A stretch of DNA of 64,000 nt, taken from NCBI GenBank assembly GCA_035222895.1, contig JAVYIG010000704.1, positions 1-64,000 of the forward strand, given 5' to 3'. Of this stretch, positions 10,101 through 21,788 are shown one piece after another (position 1 is the first letter of the stretch; each line of letters starts with the position of its first letter). The position numbers and the translations under genes were made by a program. Origin of the DNA: Strongylocentrotus droebachiensis. Taxonomy: Eukaryota > Echinodermata > Echinoidea > Camarodonta > Strongylocentrotidae. The notes beneath the pieces are model-generated. The model saw only the letters and a program-made list of their open reading frames with translations. It was not told where the DNA came from and did not search any database.

Positions 10101-11651
10101 AACAAACGCCCCGAAATTTACATCTTCAATAAAAACAACTCCCATTTGCACATAATGACCTGTGTTAAAGGGATCCGGTAACTTTGTCTTAGATCCTTTA
10201 GAAATAATCCTTGATTTAGCTCATGCTGCAATGATAATTATAAACCTTTAGGTCAGTCAGGAACTCCATGACTTTTACAAGCCGATCGCCTGTCTGATTA
10301 TCAAGATATTAATGATTGGAATTACAAATTTTGAAAACCGTTCGCTGAACGGTTTTCATAACACTACAGTCTATTGGGGAAAACGAGTACGGTATGGTAA
10401 AGCCGATCACTCAAATATTTTTACTTTTTTGAGGCACTTTTGAATCAATTTGAAGCGCGATTTTTCTTTAGGGCTTCAATGTCACACCATATCACAGACA
10501 CTGGTAACATGTAGGACCGTGTATCTCAGATTTAGCACTATTAAACGATCCCTTTAAGCACATGGTGTCAGGCCTACTAACCCAGATGTCCTTATCTTTC
10601 CATGCTCATTACTCAGCCCCTATACATTTTCTACCAAAAGAGTTTGGCACATAGCATTTATTTGTAATCTTGAACATTCAGTGTAAGTTTTGTTGGATTC
10701 TGTGAGAATTTATTTTCTATATTTACCGGAAATTTATCTTTAACGATGGTGATGCAAGGATGGCGTAAATCATGTGATCAAGCCACTGAACCAAGACACC
10801 TCTATTTTCTTCTCCTTTCAGATAACTCGCTGAATGATGAGAATCTTGCCCCGCCCATGACGAGAGTGCTTCACGAGTATGCAACCTCCGTTCCTATCTC
10901 CATGCCGATGTGGAAGAAGGAGAAGCACTCCTTTGAAGAGGTAGCAGAGGAGAAGGTAGGGAGTCAAATATCGACGTTGTCAAAGTAGTCATCCAAAGAA
11001 AATTCATGACAACTGATAATTATGGACAAATTATACATGGATGGAAAGATTTTCTCTTGAAAAACACGAATAATTTGCTGAAAAATCATGAAGATATAAT
11101 AGGAAGGCGTAAAATGCTTTGTGGCAAGCTGTGTCTCGCATGTGACGTCACAAATCTTGACGGACTGTCAATCACAAGGTCTGCGGTTCAAGTCCCGCCG
11201 CGCCACTAATGTCCTTTGGCAAGACATTGATCTACATTTGCCACACTCCACCTAGGTTTTAAATGGGGTACCTGGTAGCATGCAAAAGTTAATATGGAAA
11301 GATGAGCGCTTGTAAAAATGACTCCTGGCTGGAATGCTCCCCAGAGAGTGGAGAATGTGCATACATTGTGTGCGGGTAAGCCTGAATCCGATGACCGGGG
11401 TAATAATATATATCTATAAAGCGCATTGAGAGGGCCTGTGGTCCTGAGATGCACTATAAAAGAACAAACTATTATTATTATTATTATCTTCTTTTTAGGT
11501 CAAGATGCCGGAGCCTGATCGGATGGTTGCCAGCATGAGGGCACTATCCTTCAGCGTTAATGACGGGACGGAGATGTTTGGCGACCTCCCGAGGCCGAGA
11601 TTAAACACCGTCGGAGAGGTGCCGATCAAGAAGGGATCGCGAAAATTATAG
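7107..11651 (+). CDS. AKT1S1: PRAS40 / proline-rich AKT1 substrate 1-like, N-terminus not found
   Basis: Six exons with GT/AG borders and continuous phase: 7107-7225, 7666-7784, 9079-9154, 9831-9902, 10822-10955 and 11499-11651 (stop TAG). They encode 223 residues of the C-terminal part; the human protein is 256 residues. PRAS40 is a cytosolic inhibitor and substrate of mTORC1 and a target of Akt. Seen in the sequence: a TOS-like motif FDLEG followed by an acidic stretch ending FFESDESSTD (exon 4); the block ATSVPISMPMW (exon 5), matching the mTORC1 site region around human S183; and DRMVASMRAL then FGDLPRPRLNT (exon 6), whose RPRLNT fits the Akt consensus RxRxxT at human T246. Exon 2 holds a proline-rich basic segment, SRPIPQQARRVQ. 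The first exon starts at phase 2, so at least one upstream coding exon exists; none could be supported between 1 and 7106. Identification is from remembered family motifs and I am confident of it. Confidence -1.
7666..7784 (+). CDS. AKT1S1: AKT1S1-like exon that seeded an intronic duplication
   Basis: This exon has acceptor TTTTAG at 7661-7665 and donor GCAG|GTATGA at 7784/7785 (phase 0 at the donor). Its last ~69 bases plus the donor are repeated four more times downstream inside the same intron (ends at 8008, 8229, 8467 and 8685). Only this copy has a usable acceptor. Reading through its donor hits TGA at once (GTA TGA), so use of the downstream decoy donors would truncate the protein. Confidence -1.
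7785..9000 (+). repeat. Tandem array of exon-end/donor copies in a GAT-rich minisatellite
   Basis: Four copies of the 3' end of the preceding exon plus its splice donor lie at about 7940-8008, 8161-8229, 8399-8467 and 8617-8685. They are spaced 218-238 bp apart and separated by (GAT)n/(GGT)n-rich sequence that continues to about 9000. In the exon's frame all copies stay open (for example MPKSRPIPQQARRVQ) and share an in-frame loss of one Ile codon. Each has an in-frame TGA immediately upstream and no acceptor, so they are pseudo-exons. The long ORFs here are trinucleotide-repeat artefacts. Confidence -1.
10165..10557 (+). mobile_element. TTAA-MITE family C, copy 1
   Basis: Ends TTAA|AGGGATCCGGTAACTTTGTC...AAACGATCCCT|TTAA. 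Contains a perfect internal hairpin, GAAAACCGTTC/GAACGGTTTTC, at 10334-10358. Located in an AKT1S1-like intron. Confidence -1.
10558..10743 (+). mobile_element. Right half of a family A variant MITE in an AKT1S1-like intron
   Basis: Matches the right half of 59087-59488 (TGCTCATTACTCAGCC, AACATTCAGTGTAAGTTT) and ends TTTATCT|TTAA. It directly abuts the family C element on its left. Confidence -1.
11160..11488 (+). mobile_element. tRNA-derived SINE, family 1, head-truncated
   Basis: Starts within the tRNA head (GGTCTGCGGTTCAAGTCC) and keeps the body and (ATT)n tail. The tail abuts the acceptor of the last AKT1S1-like exon (AG at 11497-11498). Confidence -1.
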
Positions 11652-13646
11652 TTTAATTGTAGATTATAGCATGTAGATTATATTGCGTAGATTATCATCT
11701 GTTTTGAACCGGAAGGGCATTACCTCGCAAACTTTAACAGAGACCTGGGGCCTGTTTCATTAAACTTGTTTTAAATAACAAGTTACAAGCTACTGATTTA
11801 AGCTACTGAAATCCTTGCTTCTGATTTGTTATCAGCAGACTTGGCACTGATTTTTGTTATTTGTCATTGAAAAAAGGCTTTGTGAAATGCCCCCCTGAAG
11901 TCCTTTTGGCTCCAAACGGACGTTATATTATTGTCAGTTTAGCGCTGAAAGGGAATTGACTCTACAATTACTGTGGATCAAAACCCTATACTGCCAAATT
12001 GTTTGGAGTATATACAGTCAAACCTGTCTATAGCAGCCATCATCTTGAATAGTGAAACTTCTCCATTGGTAACAGTTGAGGGATTGGCATGATGTCGACT
12101 GCGATGGTCGAGTACCAAGAACACATGCTCAAGATTTATCGTGACATTGTTAGACGATATTCACAGCCAATTGTCTGATATACTAATTGTTATACTCATT
12201 TTGATTGTGTACACAGCAAAATATTTTCAAATTAACTCTTTGAATCAGATAACCTAGATCTGAGGTCATCTTGCAATCCTATTTCTTTTACTCTGCAGTA
12301 AAAAACAAAACATTCAAAAATGACCTTTTAGGAATAATCTGTGGAGAAACGACAAAAATGCCAAAATAGCCAAGAACATGTTTGCTGAGAGAGCCTTCAA
12401 GTGACTTGGTAACATTGTTGAAGGTTGATGAAAAAAATTGCTTAATTTTTGTATAAAATGTTACTTACTATATTCCTTCTACTGTACTAACCCTCTGGCA
12501 GGCAAAAAGTCCTGAAAAAATTCTCAAACCACGAAGATATCTATGGTTTTCTTTGAAGGCGTCGATGTGAGGCACCCTCTAACAGTGATTAACAGTAAAT
12601 TCTCCCAACCATTTTTGAATTTTCCAAACCGTTTTTCCATGAAAAAAGGACATAAAACAGGCTATAAAAAATCTGTCAACACTTAAATGTCTGGAATGGA
12701 ATGTAGAGCCATTTTATTGCTTTGTGAGATTTCCATTCACCTAAAATGTAATTAAATTGTTCTATAGATCTAGATCTAATCCTAGTTGGGAGAATTAAGG
12801 AATCGATCAGATCAGATTTTCCCAATTTGTACCATGAATAATGGTCCGTTTCCACTCAAATTTTCAGATTATCTTTAATTGTACATCTAGCATTGAAGTC
12901 ACTACCTTAGAACCACTATCCCTCATCTGAACAATGTTACCAATGCAGGAAAATGCATCATTATGGTCTAGATGTCTTGCTGTGAAAATCCATCATACAA
13001 TTGTATTTGTTAGTTTTAACTGAAAAAAACTATGCCAAAATATGTGTAGAAAATAGTATAAAGAGATACTACAGAAATGCCAAAATTGTGATCTAGACTT
13101 CTACGTGGAAACATTCATCATTATGGTGTAGTACTGTCTATTTATCTGTCTATTTTCTGTAGGAAAGGATAAGTCAGGGTTTCTATGGTGATGGAATAAC
13201 GTTGACAGTCATGGACAAACTAACTTCTTCTGGAAACTCATGGAAATAGATTGTGGGTTCGGGCGGTGTGTGGCTATGGCACCCTTCCAGTTTGAACTGC
13301 CATTGGGCGTGGTATTTGTATGAAAAATATCAGCAAATAAAATTGGCTCTCAAAATGTTCTTACCTGTGTTTAGGGCATGCTCTACTTTCATTGTTACTG
13401 TTCAAAATGTTGATATTTTAATGTATTCTATACAAAAGTTTACTAGCAGCTAACACTATTTGCAAAGTATGGGATTGAACTAGGGAATTTGAATTGTCAA
13501 CCGTATTGGGTCTTCCTTACAAATGTAAATAGTGTATATTTTCAGAAGGCATTATGCAAAGAGAATCAAACCAAATAAAATTGTATAGAATTAAATGAAC
13601 ACGGAACTGAATTTATTGAAGAAAAAAAAATCTTAATTAAAAGGCT
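11652..13646 (+). other. 3' flank / probable 3'UTR of the AKT1S1-like gene
   Basis: No ORF. Contains MITE E at 11747-11895. AATAAA occurs at about 13335 and 13574; either could be the poly(A) signal, but nothing distinguishes them. Confidence -1.
11747..11895. mobile_element. MITE family E, copy 1
   Basis: Ends GGGGCCTGTTTCATTAAACTT and AAGGCTTTGTGAAATGCCCCCC. Interior AAATCCTTGCTTCTGATT.GTTATCAGCAGA is shared with copies at 34329-34497 and 45169-45262. It lies 95 bases after the AKT1S1-like stop, in the presumed 3'UTR. Confidence -1.
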
Positions 13647-14186
13647 TTAAAGGTACTATGTCCCATTTGCAGGCCAAAAAAAAGGAAGAAGTTAAATTCC
13701 AACTGCATTTGAAAGATAATACTAATTTAGAACTTCCCTAAAAAAGGTGGGGCTTGACAATGTTTCAAGTGGGAAAATAATGACTATTAGTTGTCAAATC
13801 GACTTTAGGGCTATAGAGCCCAAAAGTAATAGTCTTGATTTTCTGACAATTGTACCGAATGGTCATACGTTTTATGCTGCGCAAAGATTCAATCAGTTTA
13901 ATCTCGGCCATCACAAGAAGTGGGTTATTGATGTAGACAAATGCTCATGACCCTTTACAACTCTTTTCATGTATGTTATTACCAAAGAAGAAAAAAAAGC
14001 CAGTCAGTCACTCAATAGTGTCTGACAGTGAAGTCTAGCAAGTAAATGGGTTTCCTTGCATAATTTGAATATGAGGACACTGCTAACGTTTAAATTTCAC
14101 AGATAGGACATACATGACATATTCACAATTCCTGCAAAGTTCTACAGAATTTGAGGTTGGCTGCAAAAGGGACATAGTACCTTTAA
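13647..14186 (+). mobile_element. TTAA-MITE family D, copy 1
   Basis: Ends TTAA|AGGTACTATGTCCCATTTGC...GCAAAAGGGACATAGTACCT|TTAA, 540 bp, downstream of the AKT1S1-like gene. The 67-codon ORF inside is not supported as a gene. Confidence -1.
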
Positions 14187-14689
14187 TGTTGCATGAATAT
14201 TTAGGTGATACTAGCCCAATATATTGTATGTTTAATATGTCAAAGTCAAACGAGTGACTACAAAATGTAAGAGTTGTTAGCACTAGTAAATTGGCAATTT
14301 TTGATGAAATCAAAACTTTTGATAAAGTAAAACATTCATGTGTTCATTTGATCATGATTATGGCTTGTCAAGAAGTCAATCCCCCAAATTCAAGTCATCC
14401 AAACTTTCTTGTAATCGAGCAGGCTGTTTGATTATATAGGGCAAGTAAGTTTGTGAATAAATAGCCATTTTTCCTTTAGACATGATTTCTTGGATTGTTT
14501 GTTGAATATATTGATATTGGTTTTCTGTAGGTGTTTATGCATACTTACCATTGCATGACGGTCAATCGAGTTGACTATATACTTTACACTCAAGTTATAA
14601 AAAGTGTGCATAGACTTTGTAATGTTGCATTTTGTATAAATATAGCCTCTACATATGGACAGTTGATTTTTTTTTGTGCACATACATGT

Positions 14690-15335
14690 ACAAATCTCAC
14701 TTTTCTCTATAATAAATTATGTTCTGTTGAACTATTGTGAATTATAATTTGTAAGGAACCTAAATCATAAAACAATCATTATTTTTCTCTTAAATCTCAC
14801 TTTTCTCCATAATAAATTATGATCTATTGAACTATTGTGAATTATAATTTGTAAGGAATCTAAATCATATGACGAATCTTAATTTTCTCTCAAATTTCAC
14901 TTTTCTCTTTAATATATTATGGTCTATCTATAAGCCAGTTCACGGTTGCAGTCTGAGCATGAGCAGATAAAGGTCATTGCAGAACAAATTTTGAAATACA
15001 CGGAGACGAAATACTGGATACGTGCTCATGCAAGTTATGTAACATTATTCATTCATGCACATTCAGTGCACTCCATGTTACACAGGTGGAAGTATTCTTT
15101 AAAAAGGGGGAACAAGGACTATTTATATAGCACCTCCATCGCTGTAGGACTGATTATTTCAAAATGTACAAAGTGGGACCTCTTCATGTTTTGAAGATCT
15201 GTGGATATTCGGGGTCATTGCAGTAAGGTGCTAACCGTGAACTGGTCTATTGAACTATTATGAATTATGATTTGTAAGGAACCTAAATCATTAGACAAAT
15301 CATTATTTTTCCTCTTAAATCTCGTTTTTCTAAAT
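14690..15335 (+). repeat. ~103 bp tandem repeat
   Basis: Units of TTTTCTC.ATAATAAATTATG...TTGAACTATTGTGAATTATAATTTGTAAGGAA.CTAAATCAT start near 14699, 14801 and 14901, and resume at 15244 after the MITE. Confidence -1.
14934..15247. mobile_element. MITE interrupting a ~103 bp tandem repeat
   Basis: Terminal inverted repeat GCCAGTTCACGGTT / AACCGTGAACTGG. It lies inside the third unit of the repeat array at 14690-15335, and its interior is shared with 54958-55285. Confidence -1.
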
Positions 15336-15382
15336 GATCTGCTGAATTCAACTCTTTGACTGCCTAGTTTTTAGTACCTTCA

Positions 15383-15530
15383 AGGCCCTGTTTCATAAAA
15401 TCTGTTATCAATTACAAGTAACAGTAACTGTTACAAGCTACTGAAATCATGTCATTTGATTGACTGAAAGCAAATTTGTCATAGAAATTTAGCATTTATT
15501 ATTGATCACAAGTTTTATGAATCTGGGCCC
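15383..15530. mobile_element. MITE family E, diverged copy
   Basis: AAGGCCCTGTTTCATAAAAT...AGTTTTATGAATCTGGGCCC; same length and end structure as 11747-11895. Confidence -1.
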
Positions 15531-17635
15531 AGGTGTCATTTATGTGATTTATTTAAAAAATGCGTACACACGATCAGTAATGCTAGATTAGCTCAAGGAA
15601 ATTGAGAGGAATTAAATTATTTTGTTGTCCCCTCCCCTTTGATTTTTGTCAATACTGTATAACCTTTGACCTTACCGGAAAGCTTATGAATACTGTTAAA
15701 TGCATGTCTTGGTGTTCAATGTGTATATCATTATGTTTGCATTTATGGTCATGTGACTTCAATGTATATGTAATTGTATATATTGTCTGTTGACTGCCAA
15801 AGGGATGTTAACTCATATACTTTTACACAGAGTTAATTAACGCCGTTCTGGCTCTTAACAGACTAATTATTGTGGATTGTCACAATTGATTTGTGATTAA
15901 AATAAACCGTGTGTGTGTTTATAGCACGTATATTGCATAGTTGCACATATATTGCATATTGTTGTACAGGCAAAGTGCTTTTACAAAGGGAATGGGGAGA
16001 TGCAAAGTTAAAGTAGAGAGGAACAAAAAGAAAATGTTTCGAAAAAAATAAAATTTGGAAATGCAAATAAATTGAAATGTTAAAAAAGCATGCAGGGGAC
16101 TCATTCGCTAAAAAACATATTTTTATATATTTTTATCATTTTTAGATGGAGGGGAAGAACAGGGTACAAGTTATTAAGTTGGGAATAAAGTAGAAAAGAA
16201 AGTATAATGGATAAGGACAATGAGTAATGAAAAGAGAAGGATAGATGGAAGGTTTGAAGCGTTGAAGGATGGCATGTTAGAAGAACGAGAGATGAAAGGA
16301 AGATGGGCAAAAAGAAAATGATACAAAAATGAGAGAAAAATTAAGGAGAAGAGGGGAAACATAAATTTGTCAAATGTTGAATATTTTTGTTAGCTCGATG
16401 GCTTAATTACATAGTTATGCCTGTAAATTTGCTCTACAGGTTATTTGTATATGTTGCTTGTACAGGCAAAACTGTCCATAAAGGCAGTGCACAGGAACAG
16501 AAAAGTGGCCACTAAAGAAGGAAAACAAAATAGGTGACCTTAATGGACAGGTGAGCTTTATAGTGAGGTGGCCTCTAAGACAAATTTGAATGTTCAGTTG
16601 TCAAACCAGTATTGCAGTTGAAATTAATTACACACTTTCTACAGGAATGCATTGGGCAGAGTCTGGAGTAGGCAGACTAGCCTCCTTGCATTGAAAGATG
16701 GTAGGGGGTTAGTCTTCATACTACTATCTCCAGACCTTGCCGAACACATTTTCTTGAAAAGGAAAGGGGGAGCTCCCCGAAATTTATTGCCAGACTAATG
16801 TATGTCAGCACCCTCCAGTATGTTTTGTTGATTTTCCGTCTGTTAGTTTGTTTCCTAGATGCAATTTTGTAGAATATTGAATTTATGAGCATATGGAGCT
16901 ACTTTGCCCATTTATGATTTTGTGCCTTGAATGTATTATGTACTATGGAAGAAAAAACAAAGAATGTTGATAAAATGGTATGTTGTTGAAGGCTGCATTT
17001 GAGAATAGTCTTCACATCAGCGGTCTGTGTTTGTATCAAGATTGAGACTTATTAAAATGGCCATATATGGTGTTTTATTTGCAATAATACGTCATTTCCT
17101 TTCCACTGTTTAATGTTGTGATGGACACTAGACAGAGAGAGAGAGGGGGGGGGGGATTGAGAGATAATTTGTGCTTTAATTATGTAGTTCTAGATGACAT
17201 TGAATAGAAATGATAGAAATGAAGAGGAGGGGATTAAGGATTGGAGAGAGATTAATGAGGAGGAAATAAGTGCCATACACGTGAGCGTGAATATAAAATA
17301 GAAAGAGGAGGGAGAGAGAGAAAGAGAGGGGGGAAAATAAAGAAAAGATATCTTGCTACTATGAAAGTTACAGAGTTTGAACATTTTGAGAACAAGGAAA
17401 AATAAACTTGATAGAGAGAAAGAAAGAAGAGAATTAAGAAGAAAGAGAAAATGCAATGAAGTTGGAATTCACATTCAGTGAATTTGGTTCATGTTGGATA
17501 AATGTAGGTTAGAATCGTTTGGAAATAATAATCCAATTGATCCCTTTTGCGGGGAAAATGAAATGCTATCTTTTAATCACACATGATTATTATGAAAAGA
17601 AAAATATCAACCACAAAAAAAAAAATATTTCAAGA
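15531..17635. other. Non-coding gap
   Basis: AT-rich. Holds AATAAA at 15900, GA-rich tracts at 17130-17160 and 17280-17440, and no gene that I can support. Confidence -1.
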
Positions 17636-17643
17636 GGTGGAAC

Positions 17644-17824
17644 CAGGCGCGTAGCCACGGGGGGGGGGGGGGGGGCACGGGGGGGGGGGGGGCACGGGGG
17701 GGGGGGGGGCACGTGCCCCCCTAAAATTTCCAGGATCGGTTGAAATTTTGTAGACCCTTTTTTTTTACCTCGATCGATTACATGTATGTGCCCCCCCAAA
17801 CATCAAAGTCTGGCTACGCGCCTG
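17644..17824. mobile_element. hAT-like MITE with G-rich ends
   Basis: Terminal repeats CAGGCGCGTAGCCACGG and TGGCTACGCGCCTG, flanked by an exact 8-bp duplication GGTGGAAC (17636-17643 and 17825-17832). CAG..CTG ends plus an 8-bp duplication are hAT hallmarks. Inside are long G runs. Confidence -1.
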
Positions 17825-17832
17825 GGTGGAAC

Positions 17833-19405
17833 ACAATACATTCTTCTCTTTATCTACGAAATTTACGATGTACCAGATCAAAGTTCTGTCTACATGTCCC
17901 CTCATAAAAATAGACCAAAAGAAAAGTAATTTATTGATTACAAATAGCCCACGCCATAAACTACGGTACACCTTTCCACTACATTGCATTTGTGCTAAAA
18001 AGGGTGACTGTTTTAATCAAAAGCCACGCCCATACACGCTGATACCAAAAAACGATCGTTCACGCATCACGACAGGTGTAAAAATACACACACTTGTACA
18101 ACTTCAAGTACAACCTGTAGTATACGAACGGAGAGTGGCGTACTGGAAGATCTAGCCTATCTCGTCAATAGCTCTATATATAATCAAGGTAAGAATCCAC
18201 TTTTTAATACTCCTTGTGGTGATATGCGATGTGTGTTACCATCTAAGTCTAGGTTACCAGTAATTTCCCTACAATTAAGAAAGATAGAGAGTGATTTAGA
18301 CTTGTTATGATTCCGAGTGTGTGGTCCGAGAGTGAAAGGTGTAGTGCATCGACCATGGACTGTGGACTGTACCCTCTGATCTGGCCTGGCCTGGCGGAGA
18401 GAGGGGAGCTGGAGCGAGAGTGAGCGTTGGCATACACGTATGTTTCGATTCGAGGTCAATTGCTTTTGCCATTTTTGTTTTGTGATTTAATACTTTGCAG
18501 TATCATAACTGAGGATGTGTATGAGACAGAAACTAATTGTCTGGTATATTTTGATATAAAATAGGGTGAGGCGCGATTGCTCAGTGGTAGAGAAATGGTC
18601 TCGTAACTGAGCTGGGAGGTCGAGTTTGAAACCAATTTGATGTGCCAGTGCCAAATTTTGTAAGGCATTATTTCTCATCACCAAGTTCCTCGGAGAGGAC
18701 TTAAAGCCTTTGGTTCCCTGGTTAGTAACAAGCTTACAGATGCTTTCTTTACAGTCGGATAAAATCAACACAAACCATTTCAACAAGGGTATTTGTTAGA
18801 GAGTTTCCTATCGGCTGAAAAGGTGTTGTGTGACACCAAATCTCCTCCCAACATTAAATTCTTTTGTAATACATGTAGATGCACTTCCACCTGCAAACCC
18901 AATGTAATTTATAGGGCATCTGAGTAACTGGAAACTGTTGTTAAGTCAGCCTGCCTGGTGTCTGCCTCCCTCTGTTCTTTAGAAATAATACATGAATAAA
19001 TTAAAGCAGAACAGTAATATGATATTGATATGGCTGTTGCATGGTGACAATTTGTGTGGTAATATTTATGTAGCACTTAGGCGCTGTCGTTAACAGTAAT
19101 GAAGTGTAGCATCCTTGACTGTCATAATATCAAGTGTAATGGAATAGAATCCAGGGATGTATAAGTCTATCTGATGTGATTGTATTTGTAATTCTATACA
19201 TGTAGTTGTACAATGGAGTAGACCAAAAATCTGTCTTTTTCTTTTGGGGATATGTTCCGCAGAAACTAGGCCAAGCTTCACCGGATCCGTCTCTTCTTGG
19301 AGGAGAGAGTGACAAGCCGTCAAATAATAATAATAATGTGAAAAGATGTTTAAATAGCCCTCCAAGCAGACTGATTTTTTCTATAGATCTAACAATGGAG
19401 AGGCT
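17833..19405. other. Non-coding gap with a CpG-richer island
   Basis: 17990-18440 has more CpG than its surroundings and a donor-like ATCAAG|GTAAGA at about 18188. It might be a promoter or untranslated first exon of a + strand gene such as the tetraspanin, but this is weak. SINE family 2 is at 18564. Confidence -1.
18564..18770 (+). mobile_element. tRNA-derived SINE, family 2
   Basis: Head GCGATTGCTCAGTGGTAGAG...GGTCTCGTAACTGAG...GGTCGAGTTTGAAAC has A/B-box character. It is followed by a non-tRNA body (CCTCGGAGAGGACTTAAAGCC). A related - strand head is at 41460-41525 (GGCTCGGTGGTAGAGCAGTG on the reverse strand). Confidence -1.
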
Positions 19406-19771
19406 TTAAAGGTAAAGACCAGTTATGGTCATGCGATTGCATTGTGAAAGAAACGTTGTGGAATCGATCAGAAAAGGTTGATCATCTAGCATCTAGCATC
19501 TGCAAGGTTCTGGAATCATCAAAATGATAAGAAATTTGGCCCATTCTTCGTAAAGTTACAAGCACTATACACAGAAAGATGTATATAGGACTACCCTATA
19601 TCTCTCACAGACCATGAGAGAAACGAATTTACCAAATATATGAATTAGTAGGCGGCAAATTTGTTATCATCATGTATTAGTCAAAACATATTCTTTCACA
19701 TGATTGGTAATGAGAGCTTCCATTTCATTTTTTGAAATTGGGGCGTTTCCAATACTGGTCTTTACCTTTAA
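19406..19771 (+). mobile_element. TTAA-MITE family A, copy 1
   Basis: Ends TTAA|AGGTAAAGACCAGT...ACTGGTCTTTACCT|TTAA. About 360 bp with no coding capacity. Confidence -1.
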
Positions 19772-20104
19772 TGATTGGTAAAAATGCTGAGAACAATTAT
19801 AGCCTATTTTACAAATTTATAAATTTACATGTCATTTACATATTCACTGTAATCTACATCTGATGGGATCTTGAATCTTGGATTCTTTTCCTCCTAAATA
19901 CTCCGAAGAAGAGTTTTGACTGGAGGTGGTGGAGGGTGGACGATTACATTTTGGAAAAAAGTTCTTTAGGAACTGCATTTTTAAATGAGAGCGGGGAGGT
20001 TTGGTCGATGGTTGCTTGTGGTAGGTTGTTCCATGTCTTTACATGGGAGATTCAAATTTAAGAGTCAGAATGCCAAAGAGAGCTCTCTGAAGACTGAAGG
20101 GTGT

Positions 20105-20475
20105 AAGGCCATGTAAAATTGATTACATGTTGATCGTCCAGATTTTTTGAAAAAGAGGAGGAGGGTGTACCATGTTATTTGATATTTGATATTTCAAAAT
20201 GGCCGCTCAAAATGGCCGCTCGGTATATTTTCCCTGACAGTCGAGGCTATTTTTTTTCAAGATGGCCGCCGACAATTTTTTTTTTTTTTTAAATCAGAAA
20301 TAGAGCCATTTTAGCAGTGTTTTTCATGTTTTTTTTCTTTCAAAAAAAAAAAAAAAATCAAAACAAAATTTCAAAAAAATAAAATAAAAATAACAAATAA
20401 CAAAAAATAGGAGGCGGCCCCCAAAAAGGAAGCGGGCGGGGACGATCAACATGAAATCAATTTTACATGGCCTAA
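20105..20475. mobile_element. MITE with ~34-bp terminal inverted repeats
   Basis: AGGCCATGTAAAATTGATTA...TGATCGTCC on the left (20106-20139) and its near-exact complement at 20439-20474. The interior holds three ATGGCCGC words (20199-20270) between T/A homopolymers. Confidence -1.
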
Positions 20476-21788
20476 TACAATGTAATTCACTAAGCTTAAC
20501 GCATAGAGACACTTATGTTTATTATGCGCTTTTTAAATATTGTATTATTATTATTATTATTATTATTAACACTCTTTTTGCCCTGAACAGATGATGGGCT
20601 AGTGGATATTTAAAAAAGAAAAAGAACAAGAGTACCAGGAAATGGACATGATATGCTTGTTAAAAGAAAAAGGTTACAGATGTAAAACTATTGTTTTAAG
20701 ATGAAGAATAAGATCTATACAAATAAACAAAAGCGTTGAAAATATATTATTTGATACTGGGTAATCAATAAGTCAAGTGCCGTTTTGCACATTATGTGTA
20801 TTAATTCATTTGATAATCTTATTTATTTATTTTAGAAACATTCTTATCATATTTCAGGAAATAGGAGTGTAATTTACTGATTTTATTGATTTGATACAGT
20901 TGTGAGATTTATTTTGTTATGAGAAATGAAAATATTAACTTCTTGTGGTGATAGTACGTGTAGTATGTATTACTTACTGACATTGTTGGTGATTATATTA
21001 ATTTAACTGTACATAAATGTTGCTATTCAGCGACTTTCAGTCTATTATCCTTTCAATACCTGATTTACCTAGAAAACACACATTGGTTGTCTTGAGTCTT
21101 GAGTCAATTAGCTGCATTCGTGTGAACTATTCTGATTCCCATTATAACAAGATTTCCTCAACAGTTAGCATTTAATTTAGAGCTAAGACATCTCCCGTCT
21201 TTTAATCTTTTTGTTTTCTTCTGCAGACTTGCCACTTGTACAGTATACAGAGGAAGAGGGGGAGGGGGGGGGGGGTACATGTAATGCAATGTAGATCAAG
21301 GTCTTGTTTTCCACATCGGACTTGAAAAGGATTTAGGAAATTAGATCCTGGCACTTAATTCGGATCATCAAAAGTTGCCCCTTCCTTTTCAGATTTTCGT
21401 CTTGGAGTGTTTGTTTAGTTATGAGTGGGTAGTGGAGGAAGTTCAATTTCCTTCACTCAGTCTCAGACACCCACTTTCATAGTCTAGTACTCAGACCTTG
21501 ACTTATCAGGATCATGAATTTCATATTCCACCTGAATGGCTGTGAATTGTAATAGTACTACATGTACAGTCTATGTATAGTTGATAAGATAAAAAAAAAT
21601 CCCTTAAAGTATCAATAATGATCATCGATCAGATATTCAACTGATTAACAAGAAACAGGTGATGGAAGTATTTTTGAAGGTAGTACACCATTGATATTAG
21701 AAATAGTTGTGAAAAGTGATAGTAGTTGATAAGGAAGAAATAAAATCTATCACTATCAATAACGATTATTGATCAGATATTCAACTGA

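Noticed and set aside
13747..13950. 67-codon + ORF
   Set aside because: Lies wholly inside TTAA-MITE family D; not conserved in copy 2.
17826..18155. 109-codon + ORF
   Set aside because: Starts inside the duplicated target of a hAT-like MITE, has no family character and no splice support beyond one donor-like site after its stop.
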